Assembly (NCBI GenBank): GCA_017311185.1
Contig: JAESUZ010003382.1
Coordinates: 186,001 to 250,000 of the forward strand
Origin: Proteles cristata cristata
Taxonomy: Eukaryota; Chordata; Mammalia; Carnivora; Hyaenidae
Direction of reading: 5' to 3'
Length of the DNA: 64,000 nucleotides
Part shown: piece after piece, positions 43,323-54,999 of the stretch
How positions within the stretch are numbered: the stretch's first letter is position 1
Layout of the letters: each line of letters begins with the position of its first letter
Notes under the pieces: model-generated
The model's input: the letters and a program-made list of their open reading frames with translations, nothing else
Database searches by the model: none
Told to the model about the DNA's origin: nothing
Translations under genes and position numbers: made by a program

Positions 43323-43359
<37 letters not shown>
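43208..43359. repeat. Alternating purine-pyrimidine tract with (CA)18
   Basis: An irregular series of ACAC, ATGCAC and GCAC units (43208-43323) leads into 36 bp of pure CA (43324-43359). The tract alternates purine and pyrimidine almost throughout, the sequence type that favours Z-DNA. Confidence 0.95.
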
Positions 43360-43360
<1 letters not shown>

Positions 43361-43362
<2 letters not shown>

Positions 43363-44324
43363 TTTAAACACACCACACTGCAAAGCTCTGCACATGTGAT
43401 GAAAGACAGTCTCCATAAAACTCTGTGGATGTTAATGCTCACTGCCCATCAGCAATTCAGACTGTAAATGTTGCTCTTCCTTCCGTTAACTCCAGCCCAG
43501 TGTCAGACTAATCTAGAAGGAAGATCATGTAATCCATGGAAAGGACGGGGGTTTGCTCTCCATCGTGCACCTCTCCCTTCACATCCTGTGGAATTAGGGT
43601 GAGGGGTGCATGCTGGCCGCACTTGTATGGGACTCATTACCACTTGGAATGCAGCAACCCGATTGAAGTCCTAATAACGACACCACTTGTATCAATAGTT
43701 GCAGCCACGCAGGAGCCACAGCCCCGACGCTGTGTCTCTCGTCACTAGCATGTGCCATTGTGAGCGGGGCGACCGCACATGGCCTGTCTGCTTACTCACA
43801 ATAACTCTCCCTCCCTGGGGAATGAGAGGCAGACAGCCACTGTTCTCCCCCTTTCAACAGACACTGCCAGGGTCTGTTACTCATTATCTTTGGAAGAAAG
43901 GACACGGGTCTGCATGGGCAACTCGAGCCTGTATCAGTTCTGGGATCAGAGAGGATGAGGCAGGTCCCCTCTACAAGACAAACGTTACTGTGCTTGTTGC
44001 TGATAAAAGCAAGGTTCTCAAACATTCAGCAACTTGACTGGATTATTCGCTTTTACTAACATCTTTATGACCATCTCTTCTGTGGAGAAAAGGAGGCTTC
44101 CCTGGAGAGATGCCAGGGACCCACTGCACCGGCGGGGTATTTAGAAACAGGAAGAGAAAGCTTGCCTCCTGGACCCCACAAAGAGTCACAATCTGAGAGA
44201 CGTCCTTTCCTCTCTAACAGCATAACCTGGGGTGACACTTAGCATAACAGACTTCCTTATTTGCCATCAGCCAGTTGACTTGCGAGGAGCAATCGCAGTT
44301 ATTTGTTTTTAAAGACAAGAACGC
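43361..44324. other. Unassigned sequence, slightly CpG-richer
   Basis: About 960 bp. The part around 43660-43800 has several CpGs (for example GAGCGGGGCGACCGCAC), more than its surroundings but not an island. A 112-codon plus frame (43699-44037) overlaps a minus frame and has no recognised domain. Confidence 0.45.
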
Positions 44325-44500
44325 AGCATGAAGGAAGGAGTCTTGGGCTGGACCATCAGAGAGCTGGGTTTAAGTCTTCATTCTGATGCTAGAGAACGAT
44401 ATGATGTCAAGAATATGGTTTAACGTCCCTGCAACCTACCTTCCTTGCCTGGAGGACAAAGACATTCATTAGATTATCTCTAAAGTCTCTAGGAGAAAAT
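44325..44500 (+). mobile_element. MIR fragment (sense)
   Basis: CTTGGGCTGGACCATCAGAG, GCTGGGTTTAAGTCTTCATT, GGTTTAACGTCCCTGCAAC, CTTCCTTGCCTGGAGGAC and TTAGATTATCTCTAAAGT follow the sense order of MIR. Confidence 0.65.
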
Positions 44501-46599
44501 TTAGCAAAGTTTAAGAAAATTTGGTTCTAAAATACATTAAGCTTATTTTCCTTCTGTGGTCTGATGGAGTTGTGAGTTTCTCACGTTTTCAATTAATAGT
44601 GATTTACTTAAGAGCATTAGGAGCACCTCAATTTACTTACACTTTCCAACCAAATATCTATGCCTCTGAAGAGAAAACTTGCATTTCAGCAGGGCCACCT
44701 AGGAGCGTGAATAAAAACCAGCTGCAGCACGCTCAACGATGGTCTTGGTAAATGTTCTGAATGTGTCTGTTCATGATGAAAACCAAAGGGAAAACTGAAA
44801 TGTTATATTTCCCTTTCATTGGGTGGAAACTAGTAATATATAGAATAAAATAAAGGCACCAACCCAGAGAGTCTTTCTTCTTTTTTAACCAGAGCATCTG
44901 TGTGGACGTTGTGGAGCCACCAAGACTGAGTTCCCAAAACCATTAGCAAAATGCTCATTTTGTGCCGAGTGATGAGCGCTCAGTGGAAGACACTGGCTGA
45001 TGTTGACGGGTAAATCATGCTGAAAGCACACACAAGGTTACTGATAGCCCTTGAACATGGCCCCACGGCAATGACGCTTCCTACGTACTGTCCAGAGTCT
45101 ATCCCAATGGGGGCTCTGCTAAGGGCATGTTTGCTGTGTGGAATCAACCCCAGCTTGCATTTCTCTCTTAAATTTTTTAAACCAAAATAAACATCTACCA
45201 GCATTATTATAAAACAAGATTCAGGTTCATCATGGAGCCTAGAAGGCTGTGAAATGCATGGCTGGGCTATACCTAGAGGTGCTAAAGTCCCAGGAATTCT
45301 CCTGTGCATCGAATCACAGAGCTTCTCCTGACATACCAGCCGCCAGATCACTCTCTCCTAAAACAGACTCGTCAGGACACTGCAGGCCATCCCGCAATAT
45401 TCACACAAAGCCAAAGTCTCTTTCCTCACAGGAAGAGAAATGCCCTTATGTTTTCTATACATAGCTCAGGTATCATTTTTTGGAGCATACAGACTCTCAT
45501 CTACAGTTTAACTTTCTCATCATTTCCCATCACTCTGCTTTACTTATTCAGTCAACCAATTTAAATTTCACATATAAATTTCATTCATCCATTTATCAGA
45601 TAATTGCTGTTGAGTACTGCTAGGGATCTGTGCTTATGTCACCCCATCCCCTCTTTACATTCTAAGCTGGTCTGTGAACAGGTACAGCACTCAATGAGGA
45701 ATAAAATGTGATACTACCTTTACTGGAAACAAAATAGAGCTGAAAAATGTGGCTTGAACCCAACAAGTTAGATATCGTAATCCCTGCCCCTTAAATTGAA
45801 CTTATTTAATCAGAGACAGGCAGAGAAGCAGAATCCCAGCCCTTTACTGAGTGGGGAGAGATGGAAATATGCCAGTGCTTACCTATTTGTCACAAGCATA
45901 TCCACCTTGCAGAAATGGACCTCCCACTGAGGTCTATTTAGTTCTTCCTCTTCCATTTTTCCTAAGATTACACTGCCTTGTGTCTTCCATTGTTTCAAAT
46001 CAACCACAAGTTCTGAAGAGTCATCCTGTGAAAATATATGAGATATTTAGAAAATAATAATAAAATTTGCACAAGTAGGCAAGAATGAGATCTACTAGCT
46101 ACAGAGTTGTAACCAGGTTCACAGTTTGAAGAAAAGATCCAGAAAAATGTAGAGGGGAAAAAAGAGGAGGGGAAACAAAACTATGTTTGAAGTTACAGCT
46201 GTTTCAACTTTGTGTTATAGCTTTCTGGAAACATGCCAAAAGTTCAAGTGTCTTCAAAAAAAAAAAAAAAAGGAAACTACTAGATTTCCTGGTAGATAAA
46301 AATAATAATTGAGAAAGTCTTTGAGTAATAGTAGAAATTGGCCTTCACCCACCATTTACAACATATTTCCAATAATATGCTGAGAAGCCACCAAATTGGC
46401 ATATCAAAACCCTGTAAGAATTTAAAAATCTCCTATTTAAAGTCCTTCTTGTTATGAAACCTGTAGTTTTGCAGACTTTTTGATTCAAGATGTTTTCATG
46501 TCTACTATCTCTCACTGTTACCACAGTCACCCAGCAAGGTAGAAGGTATCAAAGACTGCGCTATCTCCCCATGTTTATTCTCTTCTCCTGTTGTTACAG
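44501..46599. other. Unassigned 2.1-kb stretch
   Basis: No confident element. The longest frame is 123 codons on the minus strand (44980-45351). It has a hydrophobic patch but no family signature, and I do not call it a gene. A weak L2-like antisense patch (TTCATTCATCCATTTATCAG, 45581) and an A tract (46256-46272) are present. Confidence 0.45.
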
Positions 46600-47025
46600 A
46601 ACCTCCCATTTTTAGCTAGACTCACTGTGGTCTAAAATGTAGACCCCCTTTCCTGTATTCCCTTGAGTCAGATATGCCCATGCACCTAAGGCCTGACCAA
46701 TGTAGGGTGTGCAATTTCTGGGAAGTGTCCTTGAATGCCATGATCTAGTTATCTCCTCCATTCCCTTCTTGCTGAACTGAACAACAAATTAAAAGGCTGG
46801 TGCTCAAGCAGCCATCTTACCTACATCATGATTTGGGATCAAAAGTCACATAAGACAGAGTCACGAGATAGCAGCAGCCTTGGTCCCTGACATCACGCAG
46901 CCATCATAAAGCTCAGAACTGCTTACTCTCTGGCCTTCCGCAGAAGACAGAAATAAACTTCCCATCTGAGACATTTTTGTGTGTGTTTTCTGTCAACCGA
47001 AACCAAATCTAACTCAAATACGGAT
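46600..47025 (+). mobile_element. Probable ERVL/MaLR-type LTR remnant
   Basis: The order of AAAGGCTGGTGCTCAAGCAG, CAGCCATCTTACCTACATCA, GGTCCCTGACATCACGCAG, a polyadenylation-like GAAATAAACTTCCCATC and a T/GT-rich stretch resembles the 3' half of mammalian ERVL-class LTRs. The family is uncertain and there is no coding region. Confidence 0.45.
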
Positions 47026-47319
47026 ATGTGGAGCACTCACAATCCCTCCACAGGGATAATATGATGCATAAGATGTACATTACGGAACACACCAGTTGCA
47101 CCTGTGGCAGGGTCCCATAATCGACTGCATTCATACTTTTTCAGCAACACATCAGAATGCTTCCATGCAATGGGATAAATAAAACTATAATAGGTTCTCA
47201 TCACTTCATGTCTGATTTTGCGCATGAATCAGTACAGATTTGGTCATGTTCCACCACCAAATGAGTATCAAAGACCTTTTACTTTTCAGAGATTTGAGGG
47301 CTTTAGTATCGTGGCCAAA

Positions 47320-47430
47320 GTGAGCTAAAGTGTAAGACACTTAAGTAACTTGCTTACTATTACATGGTGAGATAGTAGTGTTAAAATGTCCTGACTTCAG
47401 CGAGGGTCCTTTTCATTGCATGATGCACAT
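47320..47430 (-). mobile_element. MIR fragment (antisense)
   Basis: GACACTTAAGTAACTTGCTT, ACATGGTGAGATAGTAGTG and CTGACTTCAGCGAGGGTCC fit the tRNA-like half of MIR in reverse. Confidence 0.55.
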
Positions 47431-47589
47431 TTTTATTTTTCTCCCAAAGTCCTCATCCATATTTTTATCCACTTAAAAAAGATATGGCTGAACACAGCCC
47501 ATGTGCAAAGTCCATCCTCTCCCTAAGGAGTATCCGAGGCCATGCTTCTCATCTAGGGTACGGTGCTTGCTACAAAGCCACAGCATAAA

Positions 47590-48110
47590 TACAGAACATA
47601 TGTTCCTATAAAGACTTGCACATGCGTGTTCATAGAAGCTTTGTTTATAATATCCCCAAACTGTAACCCAAATGTCTATTGTTAGAATGTGTATCATTCT
47701 ACTATATGGTATATCCATATAAAGGAATAGTACGCAGCAACAAAAAGGAATGAACTATTCATGCTACGACATGGGTGAATCTCAAAATCATCATGTAGAG
47801 TGAAAAGAAGAAAATAGCACACACTGTTTGCTTTTACTTACATATAAAACTCTAGAAATACTGACTAATCCATGGTGGCAGCAAGTGGTTCAGTAGTTGC
47901 TTGTGGGAAGAGGAAACAAGGGCAGGAGGGAGGAATTATGCAGGGCACATGGATACTTCTGAGTGATGGGCATATTCGTTACATTGATCGTGAGGATGGT
48001 TTCGCAAACGTGCGTGTAAGTCAGACCACCAAACTCTACACATGCAACGTGTGCAGCTAATTGTTGACTACACATGAACAAGTCTGTTTTAAAAGGCTGA
48101 AACACCTTTC
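47590..48110 (+). mobile_element. L1M ORF2 end and 3'UTR fragment
   Basis: Plus-strand text: GTAACCCAAATGTCTATTGT, TATATCCATATAAAGGAATA, ATGCTACGACATGGGTGAAT, TGAAAAGAAGAAAATAGCAC, TTTGCTTTTACTTACATA, TGGTGGCAGCAAGTGGTTC and ATCGTGAGGATGGTTTCGC. These match the end of L1 ORF2 and an L1M 3'UTR in order. Confidence 0.82.
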
Positions 48111-48254
48111 CGGAGTATGACTTTGATCAAGAGGATTGAAAGGGAAACTCAGGGGCTTAATTAGACTTTTTAAAAATATTCAAACAACAAAAATACCATA
48201 AGACATAAAGTAAAACTGCATCACTTCTCAAGATAAAAACACTAGCTGTCAAAA

Positions 48255-48440
48255 TGTAGCGCTTATAGTGGGCTAGGTGTAGCTAACCCTTCCAGATACC
48301 CCAGAATCTGGTTATTTTCACTCTTCTCTGAAGTTTGCAGACTTTGGTGGTAAAGTTTGAAGTGCTGCCAAGGGGCTTACAAGGTCACGCAGCAGATGTA
48401 GAAAGTCCCCAACACCTCTAACATACTGTGGCCTCTCTGT
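48255..48440 (-). mobile_element. MIR fragment (antisense)
   Basis: GCGCTTATAGTGGGCTAGGT, GTAGCTAACCCTTCCAGATA, GGGGCTTACAAGGTCACGCA and GCAGATGTAGAAAGTCCCC fit a diverged reverse MIR. Confidence 0.5.
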
Positions 48441-49365
48441 CTCCTGTGGTTTTAGCCCAACTGTTGCATCTTCTTACATCATGGGCATCTTGTCTATTTC
48501 TATTTAGGAGCACTAGTCACTTATAACCCAAGGAGTAAACAGCGGGGAGTATTCCTTATCCCACTATAGCTGTACAATCCTGGGGCATGGGGAGAGTGAG
48601 CCCGGTGTGCAAATGCCTGTGTTCTCCCCCCAACATTTTTTTCTCCTAAAGCACCACAGGTCAAATGTGAGGAAAACCTTGAAGCACTCGGCGGACATTG
48701 TGAAGACCATAATTAGTCCTCCTGATTCATATGAATAATCAGGAACATAGGAATTCACCAGAAATTTCTGATTTTATTCAGATGTTTCATATGAAGAATG
48801 TGTAACCTTCTTGATGGAAACACTACCATGATGCTGTGAAGTTCTAGATTTTATAAAAGCAGAAATTCAAAAATTCAAATAAACTCATACTGTAACTATA
48901 GGAGTTAACTCCCCTTCAGAAGATGGTGTGTATTAGTATACAAAGGGGGTTGGAAGAGGGGTGGGGGGATGACAGAATTTTCTGACTACTCAAGAGAAGG
49001 ACTCTCAAATCCAATACGGTCTAGAAAACATCACTCAGAGGTAACTGAAAGCCATGTTATCAGAAAACATGATAGGATGCCTAGTCAGCCCAAAACATTT
49101 AGGGTAGAGTCCAAATTAATTCATCTCAGGGTACTTGCCTGATATGATCTTGGAGATCTTGGTAATCTTGGAGAAATCTTTGAGAAACAGTGGAGAAAAG
49201 TGGTGGAAAGTTTTCTAATCTTCTGAAGAGGGAACAGAAAAATTATGGAAACTATGAAGAAGTAAGAACAATGTTTTTACCCCAAAAAGACTAGAACCAA
49301 CTGTGAAATGGGGTCTGTGACCATTTTAGAAAAAAAAAAGCTATTAAAATGTAGCATATACTCAT
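48441..49365. other. Unassigned sequence
   Basis: About 925 bp. A GGGGTGGGGGGATG stretch at 48958-48971 is the only notable base-composition feature. Confidence 0.5.
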
Positions 49366-49382
49366 TAACAATTTCTGTATAA

Positions 49383-49602
49383 TGTGTGTGTGTGTGTTTT
49401 TCTTATTTATTTCTAGGAGAGAGAGAGAGACAGCGTGAGCAGGGGAGGGTCAGAGAGAGAGGGAGACACAGACTGAAACAGGCTCCAGGCTCTGAGCTGG
49501 CAGTCAGCACAGAGCCCGACACGGGGCTCAAACCCACGAACCGCAAGATCATGACCTAAGCGAAAGTCGGACGCCCAACCAACTAAGCCATCCAGGCGCC
49601 CC
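49383..49602 (-). mobile_element. CAN-SINE, CTAGAAATAAAT-tail subfamily
   Basis: Minus-strand copy with a GT run at the tail side (49383-49396), TTATTTCTAGGAGAGAG, GAGCTGGCAGTCAGCAC, CCTAAGCGAAAGTCGG and AACTAAGCCATCC. Near-perfect flanks: taacaatttctgtataa (49366-49382) and taacaatttcttataa (49603-49618). Confidence 0.97.
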
Positions 49603-49618
49603 TAACAATTTCTTATAA

Positions 49619-50308
49619 AATAATCTCAGTTTCACCTTATACTAAGTAGGACAAAGATCTGTCCGGGCCATGACAGAACATATCTTCAAGTTATTCCCAT
49701 TCAATGAAGAACAAATTCATCACATGAAACAGCATCTTGTTGACAGATGAGGTGAGGACACAGGGGCTGTTCCCTGTGCCGCATGAATCCTAAGTGGGGT
49801 CACTAGCTGTTTTCCATAAGACTGTACCTGGAGAAAGCCTCACACTTTAAAGAAAGATAAGGTTTAGTAAAAAAGTTAAAGTAAAAACAACCTTAGAGCA
49901 AAGACAATAATAAACTAAAGAGGTTTACGGGCAGGAAAGGAAAGGTTCTGGAAGCTATTTCAAACATGACTAGCTGTAATAATTGAAAATGTTTTACATG
50001 CATAAGAAAATATTTAGATGGAGCTTTGAAAAACTATTTGAATGTATGTTATGTTGATGAAGGAAAATGCTTTATTTTTTGCTCTTCCCAAAGGCATAAA
50101 CAGGACCAGTAGTTGGAATTTACAATAGAGCTGATTCAGGTTCGATATAAGAAAGAATTTATAACAATTGTAAACATTCAACAACTGATTTTGGGTTTCG
50201 CTTCAAAATTATATCATACCCTTTATTTGCCAGGCTTGCAATATTGCAATGTTTATAATAAGCATACCTTTAACAAAGGATTTCTACCTCAGAGTCATGC
50301 TCAAGCTT
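49619..50308. other. Unassigned sequence
   Basis: About 690 bp without recognised elements. Confidence 0.5.
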
Positions 50309-50323
50309 TAACACACACACTTT

Positions 50324-50535
50324 CCTTTTTTAATTTTTCTAAAGTTTATTTATTTATTTAGAGAGACAGCACATGAGTGGGGAAGAGGCAGGGAGAGGGA
50401 GAGAGAGAATCCCAAGCAGGCTCCGTACTGTCAGGATAGAGCCCGACATGGGGCTCAGTTCCACCAACTGTGAGATCATGACCTGGACTGAAATCAAGGG
50501 TCAGAAGCTTGACTGACTGAGTCACCCAGGCACCC
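50324..50535 (-). mobile_element. CAN-SINE, older variant
   Basis: Minus-strand copy: TTTATTTATTTATTTAGAGAG, a GA-rich body, ACTGTCAGGATAGAGCCCGA, GAGATCATGACCTGGACTG and AAATCAAGGGTCAGAAGC (the older head form). The head ends GAGTCACCCAGGCACCC. Flanking repeat: taacacacacacttt (50309-50323) and tgacacacatttt (50536-50548), imperfect. Confidence 0.93.
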
Positions 50536-50559
50536 TGACACACATTTTAAAGACATGTG

Positions 50560-50850
50560 TACCAATACCCTGTTTGAAACATTGTTTATAAAAGCCTTCT
50601 AAATAAATTACTTTCAGAAATCCATACAAAGGCATGATAGGTAGCAGTTGCTAAGAGTAAGGAAGATATATCAGGCAGGCTATGTCAGTATTAAGTAAAA
50701 TCTATTATAGAACATTATGCCAAGTTTGATCTCATTTGTGTAAAATTAAGAGGATAGATGTATTTTATATTAGCATGTGTTTATATATGCACAGAAAAAT
50801 TCTAATAGTACACATAAGAACCATCGTGCCTTTTTTAGACACACTGGAAA
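50560..50850 (+). mobile_element. Probable L1M 3'UTR fragment
   Basis: ATTATGCCAAGTTTGATCTC, ATTTGTGTAAAATTAAGAGG and GTTTATATATGCACAGAAAA resemble the 3'UTR of old L1M elements. The left part is uncertain. Confidence 0.5.
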
Positions 50851-51627
50851 CTAGAAGAATTACTTTTCTCTTTACAACTTTAGAGATATTTCTACTTTTT
50901 AAAAACCATGAGGGTACATTATTTTTTAATATGTAAACTAATTTTAAAGTCACTGTACTTGTTATTGAAAGTCTAATCTAATTATTACATATATCCTATC
51001 ATTATACCTATACTGTTTCTATTATATCTGTGTTGTATATAATTATTATATCTAATAGGATTATCTGATTATTAGTTATTACCATTGACGTGGTTATCTC
51101 AGAGAATCAGTTTTTCCAGGAGGACTAGGATTTTCTGCAATTTTCTAGATATGAACTCTGACTGAACACTTATCTCTGAGCCCAACATTTATTTTCTGTG
51201 ACGTGAGGAGAGCTGATGAAGCACAATGAGGCTTACAGCAGACACAACTGAGAAAGGATTCTCTGTTTTACTTAAGTCTCCTAACAAGGATTTATTACTG
51301 TGTATGAAGCCCCAAAAGGCTTATTATAACAGAATGCAGTATTCCCCAGAGACAAGGAAGAGTCATTCTAATTCTCCAAACTTCCCCCATCCTGGAATTT
51401 GACCATCCCCTTACAGGCATAATAAAGTAACTTTCTAAGTTTCTAACACTTTTCTTTATTATCTTTCTTTTAGTTTCACCAGTTTCAAACCTGCACGTGA
51501 CTAAAAATTGCACTAGAGAGATGTACACAAAAAATTATCCATGCTACGCTTTACGGGTAATTGAGGGACATTATTTTTCTTTTTATATGCTAACTAAAAA
51601 TCTATTATGAATGTATATGGATATAAC
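50851..51627. other. Unassigned AT-rich sequence
   Basis: About 780 bp. Includes a strongly AT-rich patch (50980-51080) of short TATA/ATTATT words. Nothing else recognised. Confidence 0.5.
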
Positions 51628-51770
51628 AGATTTTAATTAGCTTATAAAATATATATTGCAAAATATATAGTATATCATATATATGTATGTAACACATATA
51701 TGCATATAATATATGTGATATAGTTATATGTTTTATATATATGTATTTTATGTGTGTGTGTGTGTGTGTG
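51628..51770. repeat. TATA-rich tract ending in (TG)n
   Basis: About 120 bp of TATATA, CATATA and ATGTAT words followed by about ten TG units (51750-51770). It borders the 5' end of the MLT1 LTR at about 51778. Confidence 0.92.
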
Positions 51771-51777
51771 TCTAAGT

Positions 51778-52202
51778 AGAGGGTTGAATTTTGGTCCCCA
51801 AAAGATACATCCACCCAAAAGCTCAGAATGTGACTTAATTTGGAACAAGGGTCTTTACAATGTACTTAAGGTAAGGATCTTGAAATAAGATCATTTTGGA
51901 TTCAGGTGGGCCCTCAATCCAAGGCAGGTGTCTTTGTAAGAGGCAAAGACAAAGACAGACACACAGATGAAGACCATGTGAAGACGGTGGGACACTACCA
52001 CAAATCCAGGCACCACCAGAAGCTGGAAGGAAAGAGGAATGGTCCTTCCCTCTGAACATCTGGGAAAGCATGACCCCGCTTCACCCAACACCTTAATTTC
52101 AGACTTCTGGCTTCCAGAACTGTGAGAGAAAAGGCGTCTGTGGTTTTAAGTCCCAAGTTTGTGCTAATGTGTCAGGACGCCCCCAGGAAACTGATATAAA
52201 AT
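51778..52202 (+). mobile_element. MLT1-type LTR (ERVL-MaLR), near full length
   Basis: Sense MLT1 text in order: GGGTTGAATTTTGGTCCCC, CAGAATGTGACTTAATTTGG, AACAAGGGTCTTTACAATG, GGTGGGCCCTCAATCCAAG, AGACCATGTGAAGACGGTGG, CACCACCAGAAGCTGGAAG, ACTTCTGGCTTCCAGAACTG and, at the end, GAAACTGATATA. A solitary non-coding LTR. Confidence 0.85.
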
Positions 52203-52363
52203 ATATACATACCGACCATACCACTATTATCCTAACTAGAGCATTTTTGAGAATAAAAGGAGGGCATAATCATTAATGATTGTAGGACAGTAGGGTCAAA
52301 CAGCAGTGTTTAGCAGACAAAAATACTGCTAAAATATTTTCCATTCCTAAAATCTAAGAATCC

Positions 52364-52575
52364 TGGGGCGCCTGGGTGGCTCAGTTGGTTAAGCGTCTGA
52401 CCATGATCACATGGTTTGTAGGTTCGAACCCCACATCAGGTTCTAGGCTGACAACTCAGAGCCTGGAACCTGCTTCAGATTCTGTGTCTCCCTCTCTCTC
52501 TGCCTCTCCCCCACTCGTGCTCTGTCTCTGTCTCAAAAATAAATAAAACAAACAAACAAACAAATAAATAAAATG
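52364..52575 (+). mobile_element. CAN-SINE with internal deletion and AAAC tail
   Basis: Plus-strand copy starting GGGGCGCCTGGGTGGCTCAG. About 14 bases between the two promoter boxes are missing (GCGTCTGACCATGATCACAT). The B box GGTTCGAACCCC is intact. The tail contains AAAC repeats (52550-52567). The duplication aaatctaagaatcc is perfect (52350-52363 and 52576-52589). Confidence 0.97.
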
Positions 52576-52589
52576 AAATCTAAGAATCC

Positions 52590-53158
52590 GCAATTCATAA
52601 TAACTAGGGCAGATATATTTGAATATTTCTATAATTAATGAATATCTACTTTCCCCTTTTAAAATTTAATGCAGCAGAGTCAAGAAGGGTGAGAATCTGT
52701 TGAATGTGCTAAAGATTTTATCCAGTTTTTAGTGTATTTCTTCATAGGACAACTGATTCTTATGTGCATTATAAATGATTCGCTTCAAAGGGCAGATAAT
52801 TAAGGTTTCACACTATATGCCACTCAGTCTGAGACCAATGGAAAAATAAGAATTGAGAACCATTAGGTATTTTAGCTCTTTTGATTGGTCACAATTTATT
52901 TTCCTGGTTGGAGTGGGAAAGATGGTTGAAAACATATGTTTTTCTAATATAAGTCAGTCTCTTGGCAAGAAGTCATCGTGTGTGTCAGTTCACATTACAT
53001 AAACCTCCCCAAGATGTGTGCTGTCCCACACATAGGCCCACTGCAGCTGCTCTAAGAAATAGTTCTCCCGTTTTATTATTTGCCCCTGCTAGGGGTGGTG
53101 GCCTGTCCCCTCCTCATCTTTCGAAAACACACAACCTAGAACTGCTAACATAGAAATT
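52590..53158. other. Unassigned sequence
   Basis: About 570 bp without recognised elements. Confidence 0.5.
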
Positions 53159-53173
53159 AAAACTTAAAATGTT

Positions 53174-53359
53174 TACTTATTTATCTTGAGAGAGAGAGCA
53201 GGGAAGGGGCAGAGAGAAAGAAAGAGAGAGAATCCCAAGCTGACAGCACACCGTCCAGGCAAGAGCCGGATGTGGGGCTCGATCCCATGACCCTGGGATC
53301 ATGACTTGAGCTGAAATCAAGAGGCAGACACTTAACTGACTGAGCCACCCAGGTGCTCC
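53174..53359 (-). mobile_element. CAN-SINE, older variant
   Basis: Minus-strand copy with GA-rich body, GAGCCGGATGTGGGGCTCGA, CCCATGACCCTGGGATCATG, AAATCAAGAGGCAGACACTT and a head ending CACCCAGGTGCTCC. It has a perfect 15-bp duplication aaaacttaaaatgtt (53159-53173 and 53360-53374), despite the older head form. Confidence 0.96.
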
Positions 53360-53601
53360 AAAACTTAAAATGTTCTTAAATCCACCAGAAGCAAATATCT
53401 AGGCTAATTTAAGCACTGTGAGCATTATATTTCGTTCTGAACATCTACTTATCTGGGTGAAATGAAAAGCATAATGTCTGTTGTAAAAAAAATCTATACC
53501 CATTAGTCAGGTGGTAAGAAGTAAGCAACCCACTCCTGGGTCATTTTGCACAAGACATTTGTACAACATAGTGTACTATAACCTTTAAAGTATCATCAAC
53601 A

Positions 53602-53819
53602 GGGGCTCCTGGGTGGCTCAGCTGGTTAAGCATCTGACTTCAGCTCAGGTTATGATCTCACAGTCTGTAGGTTCAAGCCCTGCATCAGGCTCTGTGCTGA
53701 CAGCTCAGAGCCTGGAGCCTGCTTCAGATTCTGTGTCTCCCTCACTCTCTACTCCTCCCCCACTCACTCTCTTTCTCTCTCGCTTTCAAAATAAAGACAT
53801 AAAACAATTTTTTAAATAA
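53602..53819 (+). mobile_element. CAN-SINE
   Basis: Plus-strand copy starting GGGGCTCCTGGGTGGCTCAG, with TGTGCTGACAGCTCAGAGCC and (CT)n followed by CAAAATAAAGACATAAAAC. The perfect 16-bp duplication taaagtatcatcaaca (53586-53601 and 53820-53835) marks the ends. Confidence 0.97.
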
Positions 53820-53835
53820 TAAAGTATCATCAACA

Positions 53836-54999
53836 GTGAATTTTTCACTAATGTGTTCTTTACGTTATTATTTTTTACAATGCACCTATGAATAACTGTC
53901 AAAATGTTCTTTGCTTTATAGGAAAAAAGTACAGAGCTGAGGTTTAAAGAGCTCTTTGCTAACATATGTTTAGGAGGATGAAGTCATACAGATATGAAGG
54001 TACTTTGAAAATAATAGCAGCTATTTTGCTATTAGGATATAAGGCCCAGTTTCCTTTTTCGTATATTTCAGTTACGTAAAAAATATCAGTTACAGGTTTA
54101 GCTCATCATAGAAGCATACAGCTCTTCATATTTTAATATTTTTCTGCCCAAGGCAAGAAAAGGTTATTTTTTGCAATCATGAACAATTACATGTCTCTTC
54201 CCTTGAACTGTGCATAGTAACAACGACTACTGCAGACCACGAAGAGTTAGTAAGTGCGGACTCTCTGGAAGGGTGACTGAGTCCTCAAGGTCCTGAGCTG
54301 GCCAGACTTCTGGGATGACTCATGAAAATCCTCCCTAAAGACAGTGAGCTGATTCTGGAAACTATGAGTGATGTTTTGATCGAAGGTAATGGAATGCATT
54401 CAACGGGAACATTTCCTCTTCCCTTATGAGTTCTTTGATTATGATTTCTCTGTGTTCGAGAACATGTGAAGATTATTACTAAATGTTGTACCAACGATCT
54501 CAAGTGAAATTCCTACCTTTATTCACCCCGCACAGATTTTTAAACTGGAATCTGTGAACAGATAATTTTATGCATACTTTGTTTTAATTAGGTGAATATA
54601 CAAATTTACAGGTCACATATTTGAAGGAGATCCCATTAGGCAAAGAAATGTTTTCTGAGTGTATCATTAACAAACAGCAACAACTGAGGCTGAACTGAAG
54701 AGAATTTAAAAACTAAGAGAGATTAATGAAATATTAAATGGTTTTCTAGATTATTAGTCACTGAGGATTAAATGTCAACCATGAGAAGGACAAAGAGACT
54801 TCTGATGCATAATTATGAGTTTCTCATGGCCTAAATACCCCTGTCTTTCCTCCAGAAAGCTATCAGGCTTATTCTCCCTCCACTACACTTGAAACCATTC
54901 ATTAGCAGATAATGCAGGACAGGGAGCAATAGAAAGAAACGGTGGCAGAGGCAGACCCCAAAAAGTGGCCTCAATGTGAGATCCCTGTGTCAAGAGATA
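53836..54999. other. Unassigned sequence
   Basis: About 1.16 kb, AT-rich, without recognised elements or notable frames. Confidence 0.5.

Noticed and set aside
43188..43442. Cysteine/valine-rich 84-codon minus frame
   Set aside because: It is the translation of the CA/TG repeat tract.
44980..45351. 123-codon minus-strand frame with a hydrophobic stretch
   Set aside because: It vaguely suggests a membrane protein, but no family motif, no partner exon and low-complexity context; not enough for a gene call.
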